NCBI RefSeq assembly: GCF_000002425.4
Contig: NC_037254.1
Span: forward strand, 12,686,934 to 12,750,933
DNA: 64,000 nt
DNA from: Physcomitrium patens
Lineage: Eukaryota; Streptophyta; Bryopsida; Funariales; Funariaceae
Direction of reading: 5' to 3'
Position numbers and translations under genes: made by a program. This document shows, piece after piece, positions 1 through 11,200 of the stretch; position 1 is the first letter of the stretch; every line of letters starts with the position of its first letter. The notes under the pieces are model-generated. The model saw only the letters and a program-made list of their open reading frames with translations. It was not told where the DNA came from and did no database searches.

Positions 1-2083
1 GGATTGGGCAGTTCAGAAAGACATTCAAGCTCGCAACCTTCGCTGGACCGTAACAGACACTGCTTTGTCACCAGATAAGCGATTTCTTGTAAGTTATTTT
101 TATTTGTGGAGGCGTCTGATACAGTGTGTGTGTATGTGTACGTGTGTGTGCGTGCGCGTTTGCGCGTGTGTGATTTTATTATTCAAGTTTCTTATATTTG
201 AAACTTTTCTTTTGATCATGGTGAAAGGGGGGGGGGGATGTTTGCAGTGCAAGGATGTGTCTCTGAAAGGAGATGTATGCTGTCTGGTTGCAGGTTTATG
301 CATCTATAACACCAGTGGTGCATTTGGTAAACGTTGGCAGCGAAAGTGGTGATGTTAGATCTCTTGCGAATATCACGGTGAGACTTTAAGTTGGAAAAAT
401 ATTGAGAAATTCGGAGTAAAGACGTATTCACTTTTCCATGGAGATGTGTGCTCTTGTTGTAAGTGCATACTCTTTTTTTAAATTCTGGCAATCAGTGCCC
501 ACTGATATGTGATTTTCAGAAGCGATTAGTATTCACTTTCTGAATGCGTACGTTTCATAGGAAGGGATGTGAATCTTGCATGTTCTGTTCTAATTTTTAA
601 CTTAATTTTGGGAGTGTAGGATATTCACGAAGCCTTAAACTTTGCATCAGATGCGAGAGGAGATGTATCTGGGCTGTGGTCACTGCAGTTCTCCGAAGAT
701 GGTCGCGAGCTTGTGGCAGGCAGTAACGATAAGTGTGTTTATATTTATGATTTGGAGGCCAACAAACCAGTTTTACGGATCAATGCTCATAAGGTCTGGT
801 TTGATTGTAATATTGATCTAGTTGTGGACCATAGTATTGTCGGGGCGTTGTGCTGTGGTTTAGCTTTGTCGGATGTTTGTCCAAATATGCATAAATTTGG
901 ATGTCAGTGTGAATCAGCACGACATCGGCATGTCTACATCTTCTCTTCACATGCGGTAGTTGTTGCACTCGGTTTTAATCCAAGCTCTAGCAATTTGAAG
1001 CATACTACTTTGAGAGTGGGATTTCTGTAATTGAGATCGAGTTACTGCACAGTTTTATTTGTGCTAGATAGTTGGGTTATCTCATTGTTGTTTCGTAAAT
1101 TATGGGTGTGATGGTTACAGGATGATGTCAATGCTGTGACGTTTGCTGATGAGTCAAGTCACCTGATATTTTCTGGAAGTGACGACAATACCTGCAAGGT
1201 ATCTTCTATAAGTTTGCAGTAGTATGTTAAGTTCGTTGTTTTCTAGTACTGTCATGTTTGCATCGCATTGTTTTATTTAATTCATAATTTATTTTTAGCA
1301 AGTGATTGTATGCACCTGAATTTCTTGTGCTCTGGATGTGTAGATTTGGGATCGCCGTTGCTTTGCTCAAACGGGACGGCCTGCTGGACAGCTCGTTGGG
1401 CATTTAGAGGGAATTACGTTCATTAATAGCAGAAAAGATGGCCGCTATTTTATCTCCAATGGCAAAGATCAGGCCATTAAGCTGTGGGATATTCGAAAGA
1501 TGTCATCGGGCCATACACCGTGCAAGTTAGTCTCTAATTTTCTGAATTTATCACGTGAATTGTTGTAGAGGTTTTTAGTTCGGACGAACCAAAACCTTGG
1601 TAATTATATTTTTGCTCTTGCCAAGATAGTGTGTTAACAGGTTACGGGTTTTTGTACAAAACTCTTTCTCTACCACGAGTGCCATTAGTTGGAGAGTGGA
1701 AGCACTGATACAGATGAGAGGGGACTGTGCACCAGGAAAGCTCGAAAGATCCCTGCTTTTGCGTGGGATTACCGATGGATGGACTACCCTGGCATGGGTC
1801 GCGATGTACGTCATCCTTATGATCAGTCCCTGATGACTTATAAGGGACATTTGGTGCTGCGCACTCTTATTCGCTGCTACTTCTCTCCATTGGCCAGGTC
1901 TGCTGAGTGTTTTTTATTTTTATTTTTTTCCATGTAAACAATTGTGATTTCCTTTAATTTTGGGGCGGATTTGCTAGCGCTAAGCTGACAAATGACTGTA
2001 AAAAAAATTATTCTACACACGCATTAATGTGTTTGTGAGTATATATATATATATATATATATATATGAGTATATATGAGTATA

Positions 2084-2116
<33 letters not shown>

Positions 2117-2778
2117 CTCTTTTTAGCAGATTTCTTTCGCGTCTATTGGCCATCTCTTCTCACTCGCATTTTTTGTCTTAGTAGATGCTTTCTCTCCTAG
2201 TTTTTCTCCTGCTGTAACCGAGAAGCCTTGTGCTACGTATTGGAACGTGAGACATTGCTAAGGGTGCTATTATATAGATAATTAGTGACGTGCTCCTTCA
2301 TACTGACTCTTGCGATATTCTGTGGTATTGGTGCAGCACTGGGCAAAAGTACATCTACACAGGGTCACACGATGGTTGTGTTTATATTTATGACTTGGTA
2401 TTTCTTATTTCTATCTACAATCCCTCCTGTATCCGGATTTTATTAATTGCATATTACGTAGTTGAACCCAGAGTTCGGTCATCGAATATGTAATACGTGT
2501 CGAGTTGAATTGTTTTAGCTTTCTCAGCACCCTCATGAGTTCTACAATTGACCCCATCTCTTATTATCTTGTGATTTGCTGATCTTCAGGTAACAGGGAA
2601 ACAAGTGTCAAGATTGAGCTTTCACCGAGGCACAGTGCGTGACTGCAGCTGGCATCCCACACAGCCAATGCTGGTTAGTAGCTCTTGGGATGGCTATCTG
2701 GCCAAGTGGGAGCATTTCCATAGGGATGAACCAAGAGTTGAAGTACCCCCCGTAAGCTTCGACTTCTTCGACTACTAA
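1..2778 (+). CDS. LEC14B: LEC14B-like WD40-repeat protein, 3' part (8 exons, 5' end outside window)
   Basis: Exons read in one frame: 1-88 (codons start at base 2), 294-377, 620-793, 1121-1198, 1344-1525, 1697-1897, 2337-2397 and 2590-2778, stop TAA at 2776. This gives 351 visible residues. The translation matches the plant LEC14B family: WAVQKDIQARNLRWTVTDT, SDDNTCKIWDRR, KLWDIRKM, AWDYRWMDYP, TGQKYIYTGSHDG, and the terminal FDFFDY. Several WD40 blades are evident; WDRR and WDIR are WDxR motifs of the kind found in DDB1-binding (DWD) WD40 proteins, so a substrate-receptor role in a CUL4-DDB1 ubiquitin ligase is possible but not shown here. Introns are 90 to 440 bp with GT-AG ends. The intron after 1525 needs the acceptor at 1695-1696 to keep frame; the nearer AG at 1687-1688 does not. 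No partner genes adjoin it. Family assignment is firm; biochemical role is not. Confidence 0.93.
2040..2114. repeat. (TA)n microsatellite in intron 6 of the WD40 gene
   Basis: About 75 bp of almost pure TA dinucleotides, broken by TGAG and CTA interruptions, inside the 1898-2336 intron. A simple-sequence repeat likely to vary in length between individuals. Confidence 0.9.
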
Positions 2779-3414
2779 GTTTGGGTTATGTTTTACCCTC
2801 CCTAAATCATATATTCAACCACCGTGCCCTTGTAGATCACATTGAAGCTATCCAACCTATATTAAAGGCTTGATCTTGTGGGAGAACCAAACGAGTGTGG
2901 TGAAGGTCAATCACTGCGAGTGCCGATGGATACCCTCTTGTATGACACACGAGTGAGCCACTCGTCAATAACATTAGTCTTAGCATAGGTTGCTGGCGGT
3001 GCTTGTTAGTATCGTCAATTCCTACTGTTGTACAGCTGTATGTATATTAGGAAGAACTGTAGTGTCTGAAATCTAAATTCAGGTTTGAGGCTGCCATCAA
3101 AGGTTCTGTTCCTCGCTATTCAGGTGATCATCATGCTGAAATAGAATTGAATAGTCGCTGCAGTTTGCGGAAGTTTAAATTTCAGATCTTACTTTGAAAG
3201 CCCATCATGTGCGAGTTTTTCTACTGGAATTACTTTTTGAGACTTACCGGAAGGTTTTTTTAGAAAACTATAGCTCTGCGTACTGTATTATGCTTCTTCA
3301 ATGTTAAGCTCTAATAAAAAAAATTCCATATCTTCGGAGAGCTGTGTTAGAGGGTCAATGTGAGCCCTTCTGCTGTGAGAGCCAAGGCATCAACCGAGCA
3401 GGTGGATACCGAAC
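2779..3414 (+). other. 3' flank of the WD40 gene
   Basis: No open frame of note follows the stop. An AATAAA-like hexamer lies at 3313-3318, about 535 bp downstream of the stop, and could serve as a poly(A) signal. Where the transcript ends cannot be decided from sequence alone. Confidence 0.4.
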
Positions 3415-3927
3415 TCAATTCCGTAGATAATTTGTCTTAGCAAGGCGCCCACCAGAAACTTCACCATTCAATTTATTAGTTAAGTGTAAAGTCGTCATTA
3501 GAAGACAATCAATCAGGAGTTTTCTTTCTTTCTCTATAATCACTGTAGAAAGATCAGCGGGAAACACGTGCCAAATTATGTGACCATTCGTATAATCGAC
3601 CATTCGTATATTCTGTGACGCATTAGAAAATACAAAAAGATTATTCTCTGTTGCATTCCCTCTGAGAATTATAAACCACGTGTCTATAATTTCAATGACG
3701 GTATAGACAGGAATTGAAAACTGGTGGAAAAATGTGAGAAGTTTAAGTGATAACACCCAGGTAGTCAAAACCCACAACAGAACTGCAAAGTAAACAAACC
3801 ATGTGGCACGTGCACCATCATCGACAAATTCCATTCTGCGCTTCAGAAACGGAACCAAAGCTTCGTAACCCCCCCCCCCCGTTTTTTCGTGGAGGATATC
3901 GCACTCCAGAGCATGAGTCCTGCCCAA
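3415..3927 (-). CDS. unrecognised 170-residue open frame with two hydrophobic segments
   Basis: An uninterrupted minus-strand frame. Residues about 42-66 (from ATWFVYFAVLLWVLTTWVLS) and about 69-90 are hydrophobic enough to be membrane segments. The rest is mixed and matches no family I know. The frame runs through a ten-base C homopolymer at 3871-3880, read as the GGGG near its N-terminus, which is unusual for coding DNA and could hide a frameshift. Just upstream on the same strand (3979-4221) lies another open stretch rich in Glu (EEVEEEEKEE), with no ATG before residue 31. The two might be exons of one small gene. Chance openness is equally likely. Confidence 0.22.
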   Translation of the reverse strand: MGRTHALECDILHEKTGGGGYEALVPFLKRRMEFVDDGARATWFVYFAVLLWVLTTWVLSLKLLTFFHQFSIPVYTVIEIIDTWFIILRGNATENNLFVFSNASQNIRMVDYTNGHIIWHVFPADLSTVIIEKERKLLIDCLLMTTLHLTNKLNGEVSGGRLAKTNYLRN

Positions 3928-4289
3928 GCTGTGCTTCCGTCGCAGTGATTGTCCTTGCAGCTTTGAATTTCCACCACCCTATGGTGGAGAAGAAGTAGGG
4001 GTATCGGTTACATAGGCTCCAAGTGCATGAAATTGACCGCCCTGTCTCACGCATCCCCCGTGCTCCAACCAACTTCCTGAGACCGCCCATCGGTCGAGGC
4101 AACAGCCCAACACCTCACGACTCTGGAGCATGCCTCCCGAAGCAGGTGAGGATGAAGCTGCTGCTACGGGCTCTTCTTTTTCTTCTTCCTCTACTTCTTC
4201 ATCCACCAATTCCTCTTCCACTCATAGCTCTCTCTCCATCCTGCAACGCTCCCTCGTATACATCTCATGTTCTTCAGTTTGTGCCGAAT

Positions 4290-4313
4290 CCTAACCCTAA
4301 CCCTAACCCTAAA
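4290..4313 (+). repeat. short interstitial telomere-like tract (CCCTAA units)
   Basis: Three CCCTAA hexamers and a partial one run in tandem, and a further ACCCTAAA follows near 4322. The plant telomere unit is the heptamer CCCTAAA; this tract is mostly hexameric. It may be a telo-box-type promoter motif or a small simple repeat rather than a telomere relic. Confidence 0.6.
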
Positions 4314-5139
4314 ACAATGAAACCCTAAAAACTGAGGCTGGAAGCTTCTGATCCTCTCTTGAATGTGTAGAATCTGCTGACATGGGGGGCTGGAAAGTAA
4401 GAATGGTCTCATTCATATATATATATATATATATATTTATTTATTTGTAAAGAATTGCAGAAGAGCCTCTGAATATTCTTGTGCAAACACGGTTATGGGG
4501 ATGGATACCCAGGCACCCACTAAAGGACAAGTGATGTTGGAGGTTTCGGTACCCTTACTCATATCTCTCAAGTAAATGAAATGTGTGTGTGTGTGTGTAT
4601 ATTATTACTTTAATGTAATTTAATATATTAATGTGGTTTTGTCACTTTTCTACTTTGTCAGATTACTTTCCAGGTATATTTTCATCGTCCCGTTAAAAGT
4701 TACTATTGTTTTGAGGTTATGCTTTTTTAGATCTTTCATTAATTTCTGCAAAATACACAGAAAATATCAAACTGTAATCCACATTTTACACTTCTGAAAT
4801 TTGATTTGTGATTCTGAATGAAATGCACGAGTTTTCTAAAAACGAATCACACCAAAATTTACATTTTTTGACAAACAACATTACACAAAAGTGTGAGTTC
4901 ATTTTATTATTGAAAAAAAAGTGCATTACACATGAAGCTATTAAAAATACAATTGGATGATTTATTCTCAACTTATATCCAGGATGCTTTGAAAAAGATG
5001 CGTACACAATTTATCATGTGAAAAAGTGATATGTATGCACATGCAAAAACTTTACAAACGTGCTATTCATGTTAACTTTTCTATAAGTTGAAATGATATT
5101 GTTTTTTGTGCATGGAACTAAGTGAAATTCTTCTTATTG

Positions 5140-5206
5140 AGAAAATCTTACCTTTTCTTTTTTCTTTTTTTTTTAAAAAAAATAAAAAATAAAGGTAAGA
5201 TTTTCT
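5140..5206. repeat. 67-bp near-perfect palindrome
   Basis: A 16-bp arm (5140-5155, AGAAAATCTTACCTTT) is repeated exactly in inverted orientation at 5191-5206. The DNA between runs from pyrimidines to a T-run and then an A-run, so the stem continues with a few mismatches to the centre. The single strand would fold into one long hairpin. It carries no coding frame. Confidence 0.8.
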
Positions 5207-6913
5207 GTTTATGTTTGTAAACAACATGTTTATATAGATAAAATATATGATTTAAGAGTGTTATTCTTATTTTGAATTACTGTGGTGTACTTATTTTTTA
5301 TGAGAGTTGGATTCAACCTTTCATAGAAACACTGCTTATGAGCTACTTACAACTTACCTCAACAAATGATTGCGTAATGTATTTATTTAAAGAAAACACG
5401 ATAGTTGTTGCAACTTGAATTATGTCTGTTTCACTTTGAACATCATATATATTTTGTATGTTACGATAGTAGTGTTTTTAAACCACCCAACTTTTTCCCT
5501 TCTTGAAATTGATATTTTCTGTATGGTTTATGATCTCTCACACACATTTGTGTTAGTAAATAAACTTATTCCAATAATACAATAGGTATGAAAGTGCCAT
5601 GCCACCATCATTGATCACATCATTTAGAAAAAAAATGAAAATAAAAATAAAATTGTATTAAATATATGTAACATGTATGTAGAGAGATGGATTCAATGAT
5701 TCATTCAGTTTGATTGATCATAGAACTTGAATATTCAGTACACAAATTGTATCAGCTGAGATGGAAATATTTGATTAGATCTTGGTCAAATCAGACCTTT
5801 ACTCAAAGTAATCTGTGCTTATAAGTTACTCCTAGTTTCACTATTTTATTTTATTTTATTGTAGATGCATATTCATTCTTTTTCCCCTAAATCGTAATAT
5901 TATGGTTGTATTAACTAGTACTTTACTTGATAATTTACACTTTGCTTGTTTGTTTGTTTTTCTTTTCTTTTATTTTAATTAATTAATTTTAATCTTTGTT
6001 CATCAATCTTTTGCACATCATCAGATTCAGTTCATTAATTATCATGCTAACTCATTAAGAAATAATTTGAAAATAAATTAATGTTATTATTACATTGATA
6101 GTTTATTAAATTATTACAAATCATCCACATATAGAAAATAAGATAATTTCAACACTAAAAGTGGCTTATTGTTAAAATGTTTCATATTCAACAGATTTAG
6201 TATGAAATTTATGAGTCTCATACTGGTCAGTAATTATGTGGATCTCTATATAAGTTATTCCTTACATAAATTTAGTGACCATGAATAAGTATACAATGTT
6301 TTATATTAGACGTATTTTCATTCTACATGATTCCTGTAATATTAAGTTTGTATATATATGTAAGCATATACTAAATAATTAACCATCAAATTAGCTTTAT
6401 TAATTTTATAAATGATGTTTTTAAATTTAGGATTTCACACTAGTTATAAAGTCCAAGTCAACAACATCTATAAGCATGTAAAAGCTTATAAATTTACAAT
6501 TATAACATATGTCCGTTCAGAAATTATTTAAAATCCAACAACACAAAACTAATCTGACTTAATTGATTTAATCGTGATTTTCATTCAAGCCTGAAATTTT
6601 TGGCAAAAAATATATAATTACACATAAATTATAATCAATAAAACACCAATACCAACAGTGGCTAACAGAATGCAAGAATTACGCAAAATTTGATCCATAT
6701 GAATAGTGCACGTATTAATTAATTAATTAATTACTTATATTTATTTTTGAAAAAATGTGGTTGTTGGTATTGTTCAATTATTTATAATCATTTGATAAAC
6801 TACTATCAATGATTTTTATTCTTTAAAAACAGTAAGTAACATTTTTTTTTTTTATAATACAATTCAATCAAAATTGAACAAACTCATTGTATATAGACCA
6901 GTAGGGTCCATCA

Positions 6914-7059
6914 TTTTTTGTTTATCGTTTCAGTTTGTAACGTGGCTTTTCACTTTACACGAATAGGTACATTAAAACGCTTCACGAATATGGACAACAA
7001 GAATGAACAAGCACAACGTGGCAACCGCCACATTACAAACTGAAACGATAAGCAAAAAA
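6914..7059. repeat. 32-bp inverted repeat with 82-bp loop
   Basis: The left arm 6914-6945 and right arm 7028-7059 are reverse complements with two mismatches; both contain ATCGTTTCAGTTTGTAA or its complement. The loop holds a smaller hairpin, GTGGCAACCGCCAC. It lies just upstream of the GC-rich leader of the kinase gene. It could be the ends of a small fold-back element or the stem of a non-coding RNA precursor. No target duplication was identified. Confidence 0.75.
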
Positions 7060-7084
7060 AAAGAAAAAGAAAAAGAAAAAGAAG

Positions 7085-8212
7085 AAAAAGAAAAAATTAA
7101 TGAACCATCCACGCCCAACTCATCAACAGCTCAGACAGAAAAAGATGCGAAATAAGCAAGCATACTTTATCAAAAAGCTAACAATTAATGGAAAAGTATC
7201 CCCGAATTCTCTCTGCGGACGAGACTTCCCCATCCTCGTCAACGCGGCACCTCAGTCAACAAGTTTCGTCCGTAGGAGAAGTATCGTTCGTCATCAGAGA
7301 TTTTTTCGTTCGTCATCGGGGAGAGTTTTCGTTCGTTCGTGCCCGGCCCGGAGAAGGTCTTGGGCTGTGGCGTTGTGGAGTGTGTTGCAGGAGCAGGAGG
7401 AGCTGCAAGCGATGGAGGACACCATTAATGTTTGTCGTTACCGCAGAAGTATAGATTATGCGATACTGCTTGAGTAGAGAGTACCGTGGCGCAGCCGCGA
7501 GTGAAGTGAGTAAAAGGCGCCCCGCCCTAGTTGTAAAGGCTGCCGTTGGGTGGGCTTCAGGGGAGCTTCATCTGAGGGCCGCTGCTGCGTGGACCGTATC
7601 CTCGCTCTTCCCAGCAATGCCATACGAGGCCCTTAGTGGGTGTTTTCCCTCGACCCCCGGTGTGCCTGGGTTTTGCGGGCGAAACGCGAAAGTGGGATGA
7701 TGACGAGTTGGATGGTCGCTGTAGAACCTGCCCTGCTTGTTGAGGAGTTCGGGATCTGGGGTTAGGCGTTGAGAGTGACGCAGCTCGGAACGTTTGTTGG
7801 TTTTTTTTTGGTGTTTCGGAAGCCGTTTCTTGCAGTGTGTTGCGGAATTGTGCCGTGTGGAGAGTCTCTGTATTTTTGAATCTGCGTCGTGTGTGTGGGG
7901 TTTTTCTTGGAGGTTGTGGATTCGAAGGTGCGAATGTCTGGAGCTCCAGGGCGTCCGGGTGGAGTGAATCTCATTGTTGGGTCGGTGAAGATGGAATGGG
8001 AGCACTAAGTGGCATGGGGTGTACATTCAGGTCCCCGGAGATCTTAACGCATCTCTTGAGGACGCAGGCATTAGTTTGTAAACATGTGAATGTCACTCGT
8101 AGATCAGCCGTCTAGGCCGGCCGCTAGAATTCGCACAGAAAGAGGCGGATTTAAAAGGGCACGCAGATGCTGGGAAGTGTTTATAACAGCAGATGAAGAG
8201 AGGTCCTGTGCA
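7085..8212 (+). promoter_or_regulatory. GC-richer leader upstream of the receptor-like kinase, with upstream open frames
   Basis: Base composition changes sharply from AT-rich intergenic DNA to GC-richer sequence at about 7200, which fits a promoter and long 5' leader. Several upstream ATGs open short frames, for example at 7189 (88 codons). The repeated TCGTTCGTCATC near 7286-7318 is a local duplication. An ATG at 8090 is in frame with the kinase gene and would add 41 residues, but the added sequence does not look like protein. Introns in this leader cannot be excluded. Confidence 0.45.
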
Positions 8213-11200
8213 ATGACTGCTCCAGCGTCCATGCCCGAATGGTCTTCGCCTCAACCGTATTCCCGGCCTCAGAGTGAAATTTTTACTTATGAGAAGGTGC
8301 TTGTTGTATTGGACGGCTCAAGACAAATCACCAAGTATGCTCTGGAATGGGCTCTCAGCAATGTTTTGGTCAGGCCCGGGGAATCTATCACTGTACTTGC
8401 TCTTCACGCCACGGGAAGCCATGGTAAGAGCTACACACATACCTCGCAATTTGTAATTAAGACGGCCAAATTTGAGTTACAAGAGCTTGGAACTCCGTCA
8501 GTCGCTACTCTACGAGGTTTTTTCTGCATTCTACTCTTCGTGGGAACTTCTTTGGGTCAGATGCAGATCCCATGAAGATCTTCTACATTTATTGGTTCTT
8601 TTGAGAGTTGGGTAAAACGATTCCATTGTTGCTGTACCCGTTTGGTCCTGGCTGGCGTTTAGAAAGTCTGAATCTAGACAGTCTTCGGTGTTTGAAGAAA
8701 GATTGCCATGATTAAAATTCTGTGGTTATTTGTTGTTGGCAGTCTGCAGCGAGGTCGAGTTGTACCATCTATTTACTAGGTTAATGTCCCTCGATCGTGT
8801 CTTTTCTGTAACTCTTGCAGTTTCACCCCGTTCAGTCGACGAGCACCCTCATGTTCGTTCTTTGTGGATTTTTTAACTTCTTGTGGCTGCGGGTGGCGCG
8901 TGCGCCGAATGCTGTCCATATTCCTCGATCGATCTAGTATAGATTCTCATGTAGTTGACTACAGAATTTGGGTTCAGGCCTTGTCTGTGCGTTACTTATT
9001 TTTGAACCAGTTGTTATGCTGCCTGCCTTTGGAAAATTGAGAAGCTCTGAGACAGAATGTTCGGTTTGCAGGCCCTGTGCGAAGAATATGGGGGTTTCCC
9101 ATGTCGCTGCAGATGTTGGGAGGGGATTGTGCAACTCCTCGTGTTCTACGCGGTGTAATCGATAGCTCAAGGGGAGCAAAAGAGGTGGATGAAGAAATAA
9201 TCGAGGGTTGTACTTCCATGATCCAGCACTTTCAGGATGTGTGCAATCAAAAGAAGGTATGCATTTTGCCCGTGTACGATATACATGCTCCTTTATCTCT
9301 TGACGTGTACAGAAACATTGAACAGGTTCTTCTTGTGGAGATTGCAATTTGGAAATGGATCTCTGGCCGTGGAGTGCATGCCCCTTGGAATCGGAGAATT
9401 GTGAAGTAGTTGTTGATTAGTTGCACCTGTGGGAGTTCTGCAGATTGCCATCGACGTGAAGGTTCAGGAAGTTGATGGTCGAGAGGCTCCAGCTATAGAG
9501 GCCAGGAGCTTAGGTGCCACTTGGGTTGTTCTTGATAAGTAAGCGGCCATCTCATAGTCCTGATTGAAAGTTAATGACATTTCTTTCACATTCTCAGAGT
9601 TCCACCAAGTCCAAGTGCTTCAGGTCCATACCATTGTACGCCTCAAGTCCGTTTTAATTTCTAACTAAGGTTCTTTAAGTAGCAATTGTGAACTTAAACC
9701 AAAGATACTTGTGAATATGCAGGCATTTGAAGAAAGAGGCGAAGGTTTGCATGGAGCTTTTACAATGCAATATTGTTATTGTGAAGCCTTCAGAGCCTAA
9801 GATATTACGGCTGAACCTGAAGCGAAATTCACGAATCCTTGAGTCTCCAGCTAGACAGTCTGGGCAACAACCAGCACCAATAGTACAGGAGGATTCTAGG
9901 GTGTATGATTCCTCGAAAGCGCCAAGTCACGTATCTTCAATTTCTGCCGCTGCCAGAAACGGGCCCCATTCACTGCTGAAAACGAGCACACCCTCAAGTA
10001 GCCCTGATGATACCATGACACCTTTCACTCCTTCTGAACCCTGTACCTCATCGAAATTAAGCTCGGACACCTCACCGTGTCAAGCTTCGGGTCCACTGTC
10101 AAATAATGGCTCGTCTACAGAGCTTGTAGTTCGTGGGGGCATCTTGGAAGCTACAGCTACAAGAGCTTTAGAGAAGGGTGCCTCTTTTAGAGCATTTTAC
10201 CCTGATATAGGTGATGAAATCGTCGTGCCCGGTATGTTGAGCATGGAGTCCTCGCCAAACAGCATATTGCAGAAATCTAATCAAGGCGATTCGCGAGCTC
10301 CACTAGATTATTCCAGGTCACCTGCAGGTGTGTTGCGTGTGTGAATCTGTTCTATAGACTTCAGTTCAGGAGTGCGGTGTCTACTTGTATCTTATTTACG
10401 AAACAGATTCGTTTGTACTTTCTATTGGTTTTGTACTACACATCATAAGAAGAGTACTGTTAACTCACCACTTCAATGCTATTAACAGGCATCCGAGGTC
10501 TTGCGCAATCGAGAGACAGCATTCCAACACTCAGACCGGCGTCCAGAAACGGTTCCAGAGCTAATTCTCGGAGGGGATCGCCTGCGAAAACACCGACGGT
10601 AGACTCTCCTGCGAAATCGGCAAGTATTGCCAGGCGCGAGTCATATGAGGGTAGAGGTTCTAGTGTAAAGAGAGAAAACACACTTGGTCAAAGCCTTCGG
10701 GCAATTTTGCAGGAAAATGCAGATCAAGATTGTGCCGCCTCTGATGGAGGGTCACCTTCTGGGTACAATGGGGACCACGAACCTTGTTATACATCTCCTG
10801 AGAGAAGACTGAAGCGCGGGAAGGCTGATGCGTTAATGAGGCAGAAGATGGCTATCATGTTAAATAAACACAATCTTCCAGGACCTCCACCTTTGTGCTC
10901 CATGTGTCAGCACAAGGCCCCCATGTTTGGAAAACCACCCCAGAGATATAGCTACAAGGAGCTTGAGGTTGCAACAAATGGCTTCTCTCGGTCCAACTTT
11001 CTCGCCGAGGGCGGGTATGGGTCGGTCCACAGGGGTGTCCTTCCAGATGGGCAGGGCATAGCAGTGAAGCAATATAAGCTGGCCAGCACGCAGGGTGACA
11101 AAGAGTTCTGTGCAGAGGTTGAAGTCTTAAGTTATGCTCAGCATCGGAATGTGGTGATGCTCATTGGTTACTGCATTGAAGGAAAGAGACGTCTCCTCGT

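Larger units (their letters stand above)
4410..7084. other. AT-rich intergenic DNA without recognised genes
   Basis: Contains TA and TG microsatellites (about 4416-4435 and 4583-4598), many A and T runs, and only short random open frames. No LTR, tRNA or conserved coding segment was seen. Two inverted repeats in it are listed separately. Confidence 0.6.

Noticed and set aside
1686..1696. Non-canonical (GT-TA or TT-AG) intron in the WD40 gene at the first in-frame position
   Set aside because: An ordinary AG acceptor at 1695-1696 restores the frame with a GT donor at 1526, so nothing unusual is required.
7837..8115. 92-codon open frame in the kinase leader as a separate gene
   Set aside because: It lies in the presumed 5' leader, overlaps other frames on both strands and has no recognisable product.
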